Shown: positions 46,924 to 54,633, numbered from the stretch's first letter. The stretch is 55,873 nucleotides of DNA from Thermoplasmatota archaeon (GCA_023381355.1 JAMCUL010000007.1:1-55873); one strand, 5' to 3'. Program-made: numbers and translations. The notes: generated by a model from the sequence alone, not told the origin.

Positions 46924-47895
46924 TCAGTAAACCACCTGCATCATCTTGGAATAGTGATTGGCCACCACCACGAACACCAGCAGTATGAGCATGGAAAATA
47001 CGGAATAAGCCGCTGCAAGTGAAAAGTTGTCGAAACTGAACGCCTCCTGGTATGAGTATGTTATCAATATCTGTGTTGAAATTCCCGGGCCTCCACTGGT
47101 CAGCAGGAATGGCACATAGAAATTGTTCCAGGTGAAAATGAAGCCGAATATTGTTATGAATGCAACCTGCCTTCTCAATAAGGGCAGTGTAACGCTGGTA
47201 AGAGTCCTTATGGAACCGTAACCATCCATTTCTGCTGCTTCATAAAGTTCCTGTGGGATGCTCTGCACTGCTGATGTGTACACGAAGGTATAGTATGGGA
47301 ATGACAGCCAGAAATTCACAAGAATGAGTGAGATCATTGCATACTTTGGAGATGTAAGCCATGCAATTGACTTAAGTCCAAAAAAATTCATAATTTCATT
47401 AACGACACCGCCATTGAAGGCAAGCATGTTTGACCAGATAAGAATCGTAATGAAGGCAGGAAATGCCCATGGGAATAGAAACATAGACCTGTAAAGGTAC
47501 TTCCCCCGAAGACCCCTCTGATTCATTATCAATGCCAAAATGAATCCAGCAGGAACCATTACAATGGTGCTTCCTATGCTCCATACAAGTGTGTTTTCAA
47601 TTATTGTATATAATGCGTTGGTTTGAAGTACATAAACATAGTTTGTGATGCCTATGAAGTAGAAATTGTAAAAAAATTTCGTGTTGAAATTTGTAAATGA
47701 TATATAAATTGTGTAAAGAATTGGATAGAAATTTAGGAAGGCCAAAACAAGTATTACTGGCAAAATATATATAATGGATCTCCACTCATATTTCTTGTAT
47801 ATCTTTGTCGATTTAATTTTTTTAACTATAGGGCTGGAATTAATTAAATCCTTAATACGATTGATCGCACCCTCACTATTTTTGTCATTGAACAT
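46924..47895 (-). CDS. Sugar ABC transporter permease (MalF-like)
   Basis: A 323-residue permease with six to seven helices. The EAA loop reads ELYEAAEMDGYGSIRTLTSVTLPLL near residue 225. YILPVILVLAFLNFYPILYTIYISF at residue 50 is the usual first membrane segment of the LacF/MalF group. The N-terminal 45 residues are hydrophilic and basic. ATG 47895 has GGTGAT 5 nt upstream. The gene lies between the binding protein and the second permease in the canonical order. Confidence 0.92.
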   Translation of the reverse strand: MFNDKNSEGAINRIKDLINSSPIVKKIKSTKIYKKYEWRSIIYILPVILVLAFLNFYPILYTIYISFTNFNTKFFYNFYFIGITNYVYVLQTNALYTIIENTLVWSIGSTIVMVPAGFILALIMNQRGLRGKYLYRSMFLFPWAFPAFITILIWSNMLAFNGGVVNEIMNFFGLKSIAWLTSPKYAMISLILVNFWLSFPYYTFVYTSAVQSIPQELYEAAEMDGYGSIRTLTSVTLPLLRRQVAFITIFGFIFTWNNFYVPFLLTSGGPGISTQILITYSYQEAFSFDNFSLAAAYSVFSMLILLVFVVVANHYSKMMQVVY

Positions 47896-47928
47896 CAGTT
47901 ATCACCAAAAATAATAAATAAAAAAAAT

Positions 47929-49431
47929 TTATTGTTTTTTATTCTTTTTTCCTAATACTACAACATATGCTGCTGCAGCAACCACAATTATTACAACCAC
48001 AGCTGCTATTATTTCGTAATCAATTGCGGATAATGTGGTTGGCTTTGCGTTCAACTGATTTATCTCACTCATGACTGCATTCTGGAATGCATTCATGGTG
48101 GAACTCACGTTGTTTGTTCCGTTGTCATAGAGGTTCCCAACATATGTGTGGAAGTTTGGCCAGTAGTAGTTCATGTTCACGAAGCTTGGCTGTATCTGTG
48201 TGTGTGCCTCCTGTGCGATCCATCCTGCAGCAAGTGGGTCCTGGGCTGTATCAGTCTTGACGAAATTTCCAACACTTATCAGTGATGGGAAATCTCCAGC
48301 CTGTATGAACAGGTTCTTCTGGGCAGTATAGTTCGTCATGTATTCTATGAATTTGAGTGAGGCCCATATCTGGTGGTTGTTTATGTTGCTTGCCTGAGGT
48401 GATGAAATGAGGTATCCTACTGAACCCCATATGGGTCTTGCCCAGTGTCCTGTTGCAGAGTCATATGGAAGTGAAGTGACATTGAGATCCTTTCCAAGGT
48501 ATTGTGTGTATAATGCCTGATCCCACGGACCATCTATCATGAATGCTGACTGGTTGTCCTCAAACATCTGCTCCTGGTCAGTCATGGTTGTAAGACCCTG
48601 GGGGCTTACCTTGTATGAGTATGTGAGGTTGTAGAGGAATGATATCGCATTTATATCTGCCTGCGAATTCAGAACAGGGAGTTCCTTTGAGTTAAACATA
48701 GCGCCACCAAAAGCCGGGAACCATGCAGCTGACCTGTATCCAGAATCAGTTCCAATTCCATATGGAAGACCGTATACTGGTTTACCTCCTGCTGTAAGAT
48801 GCTTTTCAGTTATATTTTCAGCGCATAAGATTAACTGGTTGACTGTGGTTGGGACCTTCTTGACATATTTCATATTGTAATACAGACCAACACCGTTTGT
48901 GTTGATGGGTATTCCATAGAGGCCGCCGTTCAGCGTCCAGTCGGATATGGTACCGGTTGTGAAACTGTTGACATAGGAACTGTTAAGGTACGTCGTCAGG
49001 TTAAGGACTGAACCAGATGCAAAAAGAGCGCCTGCATTATCGCTTGTATCCCTGTATACATCAGGTGCTGTTCCAGCGTGTGCCGCACTTGTGAACGTAG
49101 TTGATGCAACATTTATAGCAGGACTGTCCGTCACCGTTATATTGGGATATGCAGCCTCAAACGATGCCAGGGTTTGGTTGAATACGTTTGCCTCCCCTCC
49201 AGGTGAGCCAGACCCCCATACTGTTATTGTAACGCTGCTCCCCGAGGCAGGTGAGGCAATAAATCTTGGGGCATTGTTCGACACCGGCTTGTCAAATATA
49301 ACCAGGAGTCCACCAAAAATAAAGAGAGCGCTCACGGCTATAACAAGAAAAACCTTCAATTTGTTTCTATCGGGAGAATCATGAAAACGAGATTCTAACC
49401 CGGATTCTCTATCTTTACTCATAGATATCAT
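47929..49431 (-). CDS. Sugar ABC transporter substrate-binding protein (MalE-like)
   Basis: About 500 residues, family 1 solute-binding protein. An N-terminal basic stretch is followed by a membrane segment (VFLVIAVSALFIFGGLLVIF). The body includes VTITVWGSGSPGGEANVFNQTLASFEAAYPNITV, GLYGIPINTNGVGLYYN and FMIDGPWDQALY, typical of MalE relatives. The C-terminus has a second helix (IIAAVVVIIVVAAAAYVVVLG) and a basic tail. Thus it is anchored at one or both ends, as in other wall-less acidophiles. No lipobox Cys is seen. I use ATG 49431, about 29 nt after a TATA box; an earlier ATG (49452) is in frame. It heads the importer operon. Confidence 0.9.
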   Translation of the reverse strand: MISMSKDRESGLESRFHDSPDRNKLKVFLVIAVSALFIFGGLLVIFDKPVSNNAPRFIASPASGSSVTITVWGSGSPGGEANVFNQTLASFEAAYPNITVTDSPAINVASTTFTSAAHAGTAPDVYRDTSDNAGALFASGSVLNLTTYLNSSYVNSFTTGTISDWTLNGGLYGIPINTNGVGLYYNMKYVKKVPTTVNQLILCAENITEKHLTAGGKPVYGLPYGIGTDSGYRSAAWFPAFGGAMFNSKELPVLNSQADINAISFLYNLTYSYKVSPQGLTTMTDQEQMFEDNQSAFMIDGPWDQALYTQYLGKDLNVTSLPYDSATGHWARPIWGSVGYLISSPQASNINNHQIWASLKFIEYMTNYTAQKNLFIQAGDFPSLISVGNFVKTDTAQDPLAAGWIAQEAHTQIQPSFVNMNYYWPNFHTYVGNLYDNGTNNVSSTMNAFQNAVMSEINQLNAKPTTLSAIDYEIIAAVVVIIVVAAAAYVVVLGKKNKKQ

Positions 49432-49455
49432 GCAAGATATTGAAACAGACATTGA

Positions 49456-49477
49456 TAAACTTTATGCTAATATACTA
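49456..49477. promoter_or_regulatory. Divergent TATA boxes between MalE-like gene and MFS unit
   Basis: Read on the minus strand, CATAAAGTTTA (49456-49466) lies about 29 nt before the MalE-like start. On the plus strand TAATATACTA (49468-49477) lies about 21 nt before the small ORF at 49493. TACTATTATCAGTA next to it contains TACT and AGTA half-sites 6 nt apart, similar to known TrmB-type targets (TACTnnnAGTA). Confidence 0.45.
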
Positions 49478-49492
49478 TTATCAGTAGTGAAC

Positions 49493-49636
49493 ATGAACAC
49501 TTTCACCATACAAATTCATAAATTGTGTTTAGAATGCATGCCCATCATTGAAGATGCCTTTATGGTAAGCGGAATCTCCCACAAACAGATGCCCAAAATG
49601 CAATGCATTTACGGTAAAATAGTGAAAGGTGATTAA
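49493..49636 (+). CDS. Small Cys-containing ORF before MFS gene
   Basis: A 47-codon ORF (MNTFTIQIHKLCLECMPIIE and onwards) with CxxC at residues 12-15, one further Cys and two His. Its TAA overlaps the strong ribosome site of the MFS gene, which suggests translational coupling or a leader-peptide role. It starts about 21 nt after a TATA box. The frame is open upstream to 49430, but that would precede the promoter. I know no family. It may be a regulatory leader, a small metal-binding protein or chance. Confidence 0.4.
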   Translation: MNTFTIQIHKLCLECMPIIEDAFMVSGISHKQMPKMQCIYGKIVKGD

Positions 49637-49641
49637 GGAGG
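49635..49641 (+). promoter_or_regulatory. Strong ribosome binding site for MFS gene
   Basis: AAGGAGG, 7 nt before ATG 49649, with a second GGTGAT just upstream (49628-49633). Such sites in this window mark internal operon genes, which supports the upstream small ORF being transcribed with the MFS gene. Confidence 0.7.
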
Positions 49642-49648
49642 CTAGGAT

Positions 49649-50902
49649 ATGGGTTTTTTTAAGGATTACCTGATTCCTTTCTTTGCTCCAGAGAAGGATG
49701 TTGTTAAAGCGACAGAAAAGTTATCCATATCTGATGGTTCATTCTGGGCTGTCTACAGCAGCATGACCACGCCTTTTCTTGTCCCATTTTCACTTTTACT
49801 GCTTGGAGTCAATGCACCAATAGGCTACATTACGGGTATTCCAGTTTTCCTTGTCCCACTTGCACAGTTTGTTTCAGTCAAAATGACCAGAAGATCTGAC
49901 AATCTCAAGGACCTTACCGTCCTGATTACTTTTCTTGACAGGTTGCTATGGATCCCTGTTGTTTTACTAATATTTGTTCCCGGTTACTTTGATAAACTGA
50001 TTCTTATATTAATTTTGCTGTCGCTCAGGACGTTCTTTGCTTCAGCCTCGAGTACAACGTGGACATTATGGGTTCCTACTATCATCCCTGAAGGATCCAG
50101 AAATAGATATTTTGCAAAGAGGAATTTCGTCATGAAGATCTTCTCATTAATAGGGTACTTTATTGCCCTCCTTATATTCGCAGGCATTTCTGATTATACT
50201 ATTGCCATTGCAACTGTTTTCCTGACAGGCGTCCTGATTTTTTCATCGATTTCTCTCATGATAATGACCAGGATGCCTACTTTTTCATTATCTATAGAGG
50301 ACAGAACGAAAGGAGGAAAGATCAGGACGGAATTTAAGTCGTTCATTTTCTTTATCATTGTCTTTTATGTTGGAAGTTCAATGGTAATGCCTTATTTTCA
50401 GTTATACATGATATCGAGCAATTTCCTGAATCTAAGTGCATCAGTTTACACATTTATCTTCATACTGGTATCTGTATCAGCCATCATTTCACAATTATAC
50501 TGGGGCAAATTTGCAGATAAGTACGGCCTTAGATTGACCATCCTGCTAAACCTTGGAATAGCCCTCTTATCAACTTTGCTTATAATCATGTCCACAAATC
50601 CCCTTGATATTTTAGTACCATCAATTCTAATGGGAGTAACACAATCAGGTCTCGGACTGACACTCTTCAATGAAATGATAGGAAGATCTGCGAATACAAG
50701 GATAAGATCAATCTCATTCTACAACCTGTTCCAATCCCTGGCCTCTGCGTCTGGACCTATACTGGCCAACCTTGCCTTCGTTTATAGTTCATCGGACATA
50801 CGCATGATATTCATAATTTCGTTTATATTGGTACTGGTATCATTCTTTTATTTTGTTGCAGAGAAAACATTTACAGCTCATAGGGATACTGAATCAGTCT
50901 GA
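49649..50902 (+). CDS. MFS transporter
   Basis: A 417-residue MFS protein with about 12 helices. The first half contains VSVKMTRRSDNLKDLTVLITFLDRLLW in the cytoplasmic loop where motif A normally lies, and the second half has YWGKFADKYGLRLTILLNLGIALLSTLLI, a good motif A (GxxADKYG). The central loop is short and basic (SIEDRTKGGKIRTEFKSF). FASASSTTWTLWVPTIIPEGSRNRYFAKRN is an unusual conserved-looking loop also seen in uncharacterised MFS of the BtlA/YxiO kind. It is divergent from the sugar importer; a sugar-related role is possible but unproven. Confidence 0.82.
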   Translation: MGFFKDYLIPFFAPEKDVVKATEKLSISDGSFWAVYSSMTTPFLVPFSLLLLGVNAPIGYITGIPVFLVPLAQFVSVKMTRRSDNLKDLTVLITFLDRLLWIPVVLLIFVPGYFDKLILILILLSLRTFFASASSTTWTLWVPTIIPEGSRNRYFAKRNFVMKIFSLIGYFIALLIFAGISDYTIAIATVFLTGVLIFSSISLMIMTRMPTFSLSIEDRTKGGKIRTEFKSFIFFIIVFYVGSSMVMPYFQLYMISSNFLNLSASVYTFIFILVSVSAIISQLYWGKFADKYGLRLTILLNLGIALLSTLLIIMSTNPLDILVPSILMGVTQSGLGLTLFNEMIGRSANTRIRSISFYNLFQSLASASGPILANLAFVYSSSDIRMIFIISFILVLVSFFYFVAEKTFTAHRDTESV

Positions 50903-50971
50903 CCTTTGCATATTGTTAATGGGATGATATCAAAAATGATCATTGAATACACATCTGGACAAATAAAACAA

Positions 50972-51044
50972 CGCCCTGGCCGGGATTTGAACCCGAGTCA
51001 CAGGCTCGACAGGCCTGTATGATAGGCCGCTACACTACCAGGGC
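50972..51044 (-). tRNA. tRNA-Asp (GTC)
   Basis: Read on the minus strand, GCCCTGG pairs with CCAGGGC in the acceptor stem, followed by discriminator G. The anticodon arm is CAGGC-CTGTCGA-GCCTG with anticodon GTC, and the T arm CTCGGGTTCAAATCCCG is canonical. There is no encoded CCA and no intron. It forms the boundary between the housekeeping part and the mobile-element region. Confidence 0.95.
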
Positions 51045-51068
51045 AGTACTGGGATAATGATCAAACGG

Positions 51069-51076
51069 TTATAAAA
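51069..51076 (-). promoter_or_regulatory. TATA box for tRNA-Asp
   Basis: TTTTATAA on the minus strand, about 28 nt before the mature 5' end, consistent with transcription from a few bases upstream of the tRNA. Confidence 0.5.
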
Positions 51077-51194
51077 TTTATTCATAATGCATCCTCACAT
51101 GATCAACCAGCGGGATTATCCTTTGTTCATCTAGATCACTAAAACTCTTCATATGCAGTTTCTCAAGAAGAGAGCCCTTTTATTCTACTTCCCC

Positions 51195-51800
51195 CTAATT
51201 CTTTCCCATAATTGGTGGTAAGGGAAGATTCGAATCCCTGATTATTCTTTTCATTTTTTCAGGATCACTTTTCAGCTTGCTCATTGTGAGAGTAACCTTA
51301 CTCTTCAGATCATTCAGGTTAGCAGGACAGAAATTTGGAAGTTCCTGATATTTCAGGGCATTCCACACATATTCATCCGGGTTGAGTTCAGGAGAATATG
51401 CAGGAATTCTCCCTGTAATCAATCTGTCGTTGTGTGTTTCCAGAAAATCCTTCACGATCCTGCTTCTGTGTATTGTTATATTATCCCAGAACATGTAAAG
51501 GAATCCATGTATTTCTGAGAGAAGCTGTTCCAGGAATCTGATTGTATCATTACTATCCATGCTTCCTTCTTTAATCATGAAATATAAATTTCCGTCATGT
51601 GTTACGGCTGATGTTACTGATATACGATCCCTGTTCTCCTTCGTCTTCATTCTTGGCCTCCTGCCATTCTGGGACCATGTCTTCCTCAAACTGGGCCTGC
51701 TCTGTACTCCCTATTCATCCTGGAACAGAATTATTGCATTCTTCTCATCTGCCTCTTTCACATATTCAGGATAATTCTTTTCAAGCCACTCCCTTCACGT
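51195..51800 (-). pseudogene. IS630-family transposase relic
   Basis: The C-terminal part of an IS630 (DDE_3) transposase. It has MFWDNITIHRSRIVKDFLETH (second catalytic Asp), IPAYSPELNPDEYVWNALK (catalytic Glu-type region, here D/E at NPDE) and an intact C-terminus. Further upstream the same frame reads EWLEKNYPEYVKEADEKNAIILFQDE (first catalytic Asp), then TAG at 51711-51713 where relatives have an amino acid before GVQ. The N-terminal third is missing because IS21 sequence begins at 51809. The gene is therefore dead twice over. Confidence 0.85.
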
Positions 51801-51808
51801 ATTCAGTA

Positions 51809-51886
51809 TGTAAACGCCGGTTTATAATTGTGCATTTTCGCCGGCATAAAAGTGACCCCTATCGCCGGTTTAATTTTGACCCCTGT
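51809..51886 (+). repeat. IS21-type left end with three 24-bp terminal repeats
   Basis: CGCCGG recurs at 51815, 51839 and 51863, exactly 24 nt apart, each followed by an AT-rich stretch; the second and third share GTGACCCCT / TTGACCCCT. Multiple terminal repeats beginning near TG are typical of IS21 transposase-binding ends, and an istA-like frame follows. Confidence 0.65.
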
Positions 51887-51910
51887 CCATGCCATGACAG
51901 CGGTCAGAGT

Positions 51911-52163
51911 TATATCATCTGGACTTGGAGAAGGATACGCAATATGAGAGAGAAAGGAATGAGCATTAAGTCAATAGCCAGAGAACTGAATATATCAGGG
52001 AACAGTGTTAGGAAATATATGAAATCAGAACCATTGGTCAAAATGAACAGGAAGAGAAAATCAAAGCTTGATCCATACAGGGACACAATCAGAGAACTGA
52101 TTGAAAGGCATAATCTATCATCTGTAAGGATACTGGATGAGATAAGGAAGAAGGGATATTGGT
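51911..52163 (+). pseudogene. Truncated IS21 transposase (IstA N-terminus)
   Basis: The N-terminal DNA-binding part of IstA: RRIRNMREKGMSIKSIARELNISGNSVRKYMK (helix-turn-helix), then KLDPYRDTIRELIERHNLSSVRILDEIRKKGY. In intact IstA this runs on to the DDE domain. Here homology stops after GYW, where the IS110 element begins (core CT at 52164). A plausible start is ATG 51944, or slightly upstream. IstB is absent. Confidence 0.8.
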
Positions 52164-52179
52164 CTACTATGAAAGAAGT

Positions 52180-52330
52180 TTTTTGATCGTACTCCATAAC
52201 GTGTGGTGTACGGGTCCGGGAAAGGCTGCCGATTTGTTCTTTGAGTCCTGAACTCGTGTAAAAGGTTGGCAGCTTACGGATCGACACCATGCCTCGAAAG
52301 AGACGAATAGTAGAGTGTTTACCGGCCACA
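52180..52330 (+). ncRNA. Predicted IS110 bridge RNA
   Basis: Two consecutive stem-loops with large internal loops lie upstream of the transposase. Loop 1: stem 52223-52230 with 52268-52275 (GGCTGCC/GGCAGC plus G-U and A-U), inner hairpin GAGT/ACTC (52243-52246, 52252-52255). Loop 2: inner hairpin CTC-GAAA-GAG (52293-52302, GNRA tetraloop), closed by CGG/CCG (52277-52279, 52322-52324) or GACAC/GTGTT. ATAGTAGA in loop 2 (52307-52314) is exactly complementary to TCTACTAT at the element's left end (52163-52170), as a right-donor guide should be. Exact RNA ends are not known. Confidence 0.7.
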
Positions 52331-52362
52331 TATTTCCCGGAATTACCATAGGAGGTAACAGA

Positions 52363-53508
52363 ATGTATATAGGGATAGACGCACATAAACTTAGCGAATC
52401 CGTATGTGTTACGGATAAGGTTGGAACTATACTGGCAGAGTACAAAATGGACAACAGTGAAGAGAACTGGAATAAGTTCATGAAGAAATACAGTAAAGAT
52501 GATGCAGAGATTGCCGTTGAATCATCAACATCAGGAAAGTATGTTGCCCATCTGTTGAGGGATAATGGATTCCATCTGCACCTTGCAAACCCAAAGGAGT
52601 TGAAGCCAGTATTCAAATCAAACAAGAAGACGGATAAGAATGATGCAAGGATTCTTGCAAGGCTTCTCCGTACGGGTGATCTTCCTGAATCATACCTTCC
52701 CACAAAGGAGGTTGATGAACTGAGAACAGCCGTAAGATACAGGAGGTCTCTTGGAGAGGAGATCACCTCCATAAAGAATAAGGTCCATGCTCTCCTTGCA
52801 ATTCATGGCATCAGCATAGAGGCTTCAGACATTTTCGGAAAGAGATCACTGGGCAAAATACTTGCCTCTTCGGACGGGCTTCCGGAAACAGACAGCATCA
52901 TACTGACAGATCTGATCTCCAGGTTCAGTGATCTGTCACTGAGGATAGAAAAGATGCAGGATAAGCTTGCATCCATGGGAAATGGCATTGAAGAGGTGAA
53001 AACACTCATGACAATACCAGGGATAGATTACTACAGTGCAATAGCAATATACTCTGAAATAGGAGACATAAAACGTTTTCCTGACACGGATCATCTATCT
53101 TCATATGCAGGCCTTGTTCCTCGTGTGGATCAAAGTGGAGAAACTGCAATTTATGGGCACATAACAAAATCCGGTCCATCTGTATTGAGATATTTCATTG
53201 TGAATTCGGTACATACACTGATCAAGCTATCGCCAACATTCAAGAGAGTATACAGAAAGATGAAGAAGAGGATCGGAAGGAACAGATCAATTATAGCAGT
53301 GGCAAGGAAACTTGCCGTTGTCATATATAACATGCTTGAAAAGAAGAAAGAATTCGTGGAGGAACATGCGTTTAAAACACTGAAGGAGAAGAAGCTGAAG
53401 AACATGGCAGAAAGATCTGCAATATCTCATGGATTCAGCAGGGAAGACATGGAAAATGTAATTAAGGATATTGGAATTCGTTCAAAGTCAACAAGACTTC
53501 TTTCATGA
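52363..53508 (+). CDS. IS110-family transposase (DEDD/serine bridge recombinase)
   Basis: A 381-residue recombinase. The RuvC-like DEDD residues are Asp 6 (MYIGIDAHK), Glu 53 (AVESST), Asp 91 and Asp 94 (KTDKNDARILA). A central coiled coil follows. The Tnp domain has IPGIDYYSAIAIYSEIGDI, then SYAGLVPRVDQSGETAIYGHITKSGPSVLR with the catalytic Ser near 258. ATG 52363 has GGAGGT (52351-52356) 6 nt upstream. No frameshift or stop interrupts it, so the element may still be mobile. The protein would act with the bridge RNA encoded just upstream. Confidence 0.93.
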   Translation: MYIGIDAHKLSESVCVTDKVGTILAEYKMDNSEENWNKFMKKYSKDDAEIAVESSTSGKYVAHLLRDNGFHLHLANPKELKPVFKSNKKTDKNDARILARLLRTGDLPESYLPTKEVDELRTAVRYRRSLGEEITSIKNKVHALLAIHGISIEASDIFGKRSLGKILASSDGLPETDSIILTDLISRFSDLSLRIEKMQDKLASMGNGIEEVKTLMTIPGIDYYSAIAIYSEIGDIKRFPDTDHLSSYAGLVPRVDQSGETAIYGHITKSGPSVLRYFIVNSVHTLIKLSPTFKRVYRKMKKRIGRNRSIIAVARKLAVVIYNMLEKKKEFVEEHAFKTLKEKKLKNMAERSAISHGFSREDMENVIKDIGIRSKSTRLLS

Positions 53509-53513
53509 CACCT

Positions 53514-53688
53514 TAGACACGGATTTCATATTCTTCTGCATGAGGGAGTCTGTCTTCTCCATGAATTCTCCATTATTTTTGAGCACTGTGTAAATAAGTT
53601 CAGCTGGAATTCTGACAATTACAACTATGGCTCTTTTCCTTCCAATCCTTCTCACAATTCCCATAATAATCAAATATTTGATCATCAA
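53514..53688 (-). pseudogene. Fragment of a second IS110-family transposase
   Basis: Minus-strand frame with IVRRIGRKRAIVVIVRIPAELIYTVLKNNGEFMEKTDSL, matching the C-terminal tail of IS110 transposases (G.kRAi.AvAr....iy.mL.n...F). It is too different from the intact copy's tail to be a recent duplicate. It has no N-terminal part and is cut by the intact element on its left. Confidence 0.65.
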
Positions 53689-53828
53689 TCCCTTTTATTT
53701 CCTTATTGCTGTGTGAGAAACCATGAAGAGAACAAATCTGAACATTGAGGGGACTCTCTTAGATAGGTGCCCTCTGATGTCCCTGTACCTGACTGATCCT
53801 GTTAGGGAGCAGAGCTCATTATATGATG

Positions 53829-53856
53829 CAAGATTCTCCCTTTGATTCGAATCTTG
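53829..53856. repeat. 8-bp inverted repeat in element debris
   Basis: CAAGATTC (53829-53836) and GAATCTTG (53849-53856) flank a 12-nt loop, with GATG/CATC outside. It lies in a gene-free stretch (53689-53945) between the IS110 and ISL3 relics in which I see no convincing ORF. It could be an element end or a terminator. Confidence 0.3.
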
Positions 53857-53945
53857 ACGCATCATTTATCTCAAATTTTATCACTGCTGCGGGATATATA
53901 TTGATGGCTCATCACACTTTTGTGCGGGTTCATGGAAAAATCAGT

Positions 53946-54136
53946 AATTTACTACACTTGAATTATATTGCAGTCTTCAAATGCCCTCGATTCCTTTAGC
54001 CGAAGGCTATCTTCCCTATCAAAGCAATCCTTGAGTTTATATCCTCTGCCCTTGCGTTTGTTATTCTGTGGTTGAAATAGTTCATTATGCTGGTAGAGTA
54101 ACTCTGTAAACGCTCTTCGAAAAGTATACAAAATCG
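53946..54136 (-). pseudogene. ISL3-family transposase relic
   Basis: The minus strand encodes SYSTSIMNYFNHRITNARAE, then INSRIALIGKIAFG, followed by a TAA, RNRGHLKTAI and another TAA. The pattern NYF.HRITNA.AEGiNs.Ik.ik..a.G.rN...f...i is the C-terminal signature of ISL3 (DDE_Tnp_ISL3) transposases. With two stops and only about 60 codons left it is clearly dead. Confidence 0.75.
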
Positions 54137-54216
54137 TCAAATTGGATGTACCACTTCCGGTTGATTATTTGAATTGAGCTTAGTAGATAGATAGTAACCC
54201 TTTGTTGATTTTAATT

Positions 54217-54378
54217 ATGATGATTTGTGAAAGATCATTTTCTTATGGCATTCCAAATTGCAGACACGGTGAACGGGCTCAGCATAATTGTTTCCATTTG
54301 CCGCATGAGATCATTGAGACAGTAAATGCAAGGATACAAAAACCATTGATAAAATTCAGATTAAAGTGGAACCATTAA
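54217..54378 (+). CDS. Small ORF of unknown status
   Basis: A 53-residue ORF with three Cys and several His (IPNCRHGERAQHNCFH), lying between two transposon relics. No promoter or ribosome site is clear. It may be a fragment of a larger protein or chance; recorded because it is the only ORF in this stretch. Confidence 0.2.
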   Translation: MMICERSFSYGIPNCRHGERAQHNCFHLPHEIIETVNARIQKPLIKFRLKWNH

Positions 54379-54418
54379 ATGGACGAAAATGGGTAAATTT
54401 GGATGAGCGTTTACACGT

Positions 54419-54601
54419 GATAAAGCTCATAAGGAATGGCTCAGAGCGGGCATCGTCTTCCAGCAGAACACTAGTTATCCCCTAGAGGGCACCCCTCAGG
54501 GCCGCGTCATATCCTCACTGCTTTTCAAGATATACCTGATGGAGATGGATACAATCTGGTCAATAAGGGCAGGTTGTAGAATAATGCCTCACACTCGATG
54601 A
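54419..54601 (+). pseudogene. Group II intron-type reverse transcriptase fragment
   Basis: The plus strand reads HKEWLRAGIVFQQNTSYPLE, then GTPQGRVISSLLFKIYLMEMD, matching W-L-x-A-G, EGTPQG-VxS-LL and IYL--xD of RT domain 4 in group II intron proteins. The frame is lost before the FADD catalytic motif. No intron domain V was recognised. Only about 60 codons remain. Confidence 0.75.
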
Positions 54602-54633
54602 TTAGGAAAAATAAAGGCTGATGTACAATTATC

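Larger units (their letters stand above)
52164..53513 (+). mobile_element. IS110-family insertion sequence, apparently intact
   Basis: About 1.35 kb. The left end starts at the CT following GGT (52161-52163) and carries a 190-nt structured noncoding region, then an intact transposase gene. The right end is CT at 53512-53513, only 4 nt after the transposase stop. Left homology to istA ends at this left CT. The right boundary is inferred from GACACC (53507-53512) also occurring in the left-end RNA. IS110 elements make no target duplication and no inverted repeats, and none is seen. Confidence 0.75.

Noticed and set aside
210-51713. Genome-wide TAG recoding (pyrrolysine-like)
   Set aside because: In-frame TAG appears in the 213-647 gene and the IS630 relic, but fen, nadM, the phosphate-type permease and the Rdx gene end normally at TAG, so TAG is an ordinary stop here.
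51809-51886. CRISPR-like array
   Set aside because: Only a 6-bp core repeats at a 24-nt period with partial similarity between units, and it sits at an IS21 end.
54141-54418. Group II intron ribozyme before the RT fragment
   Set aside because: I could not recognise domain V or VI or intron ends; the region looks like unrelated debris.
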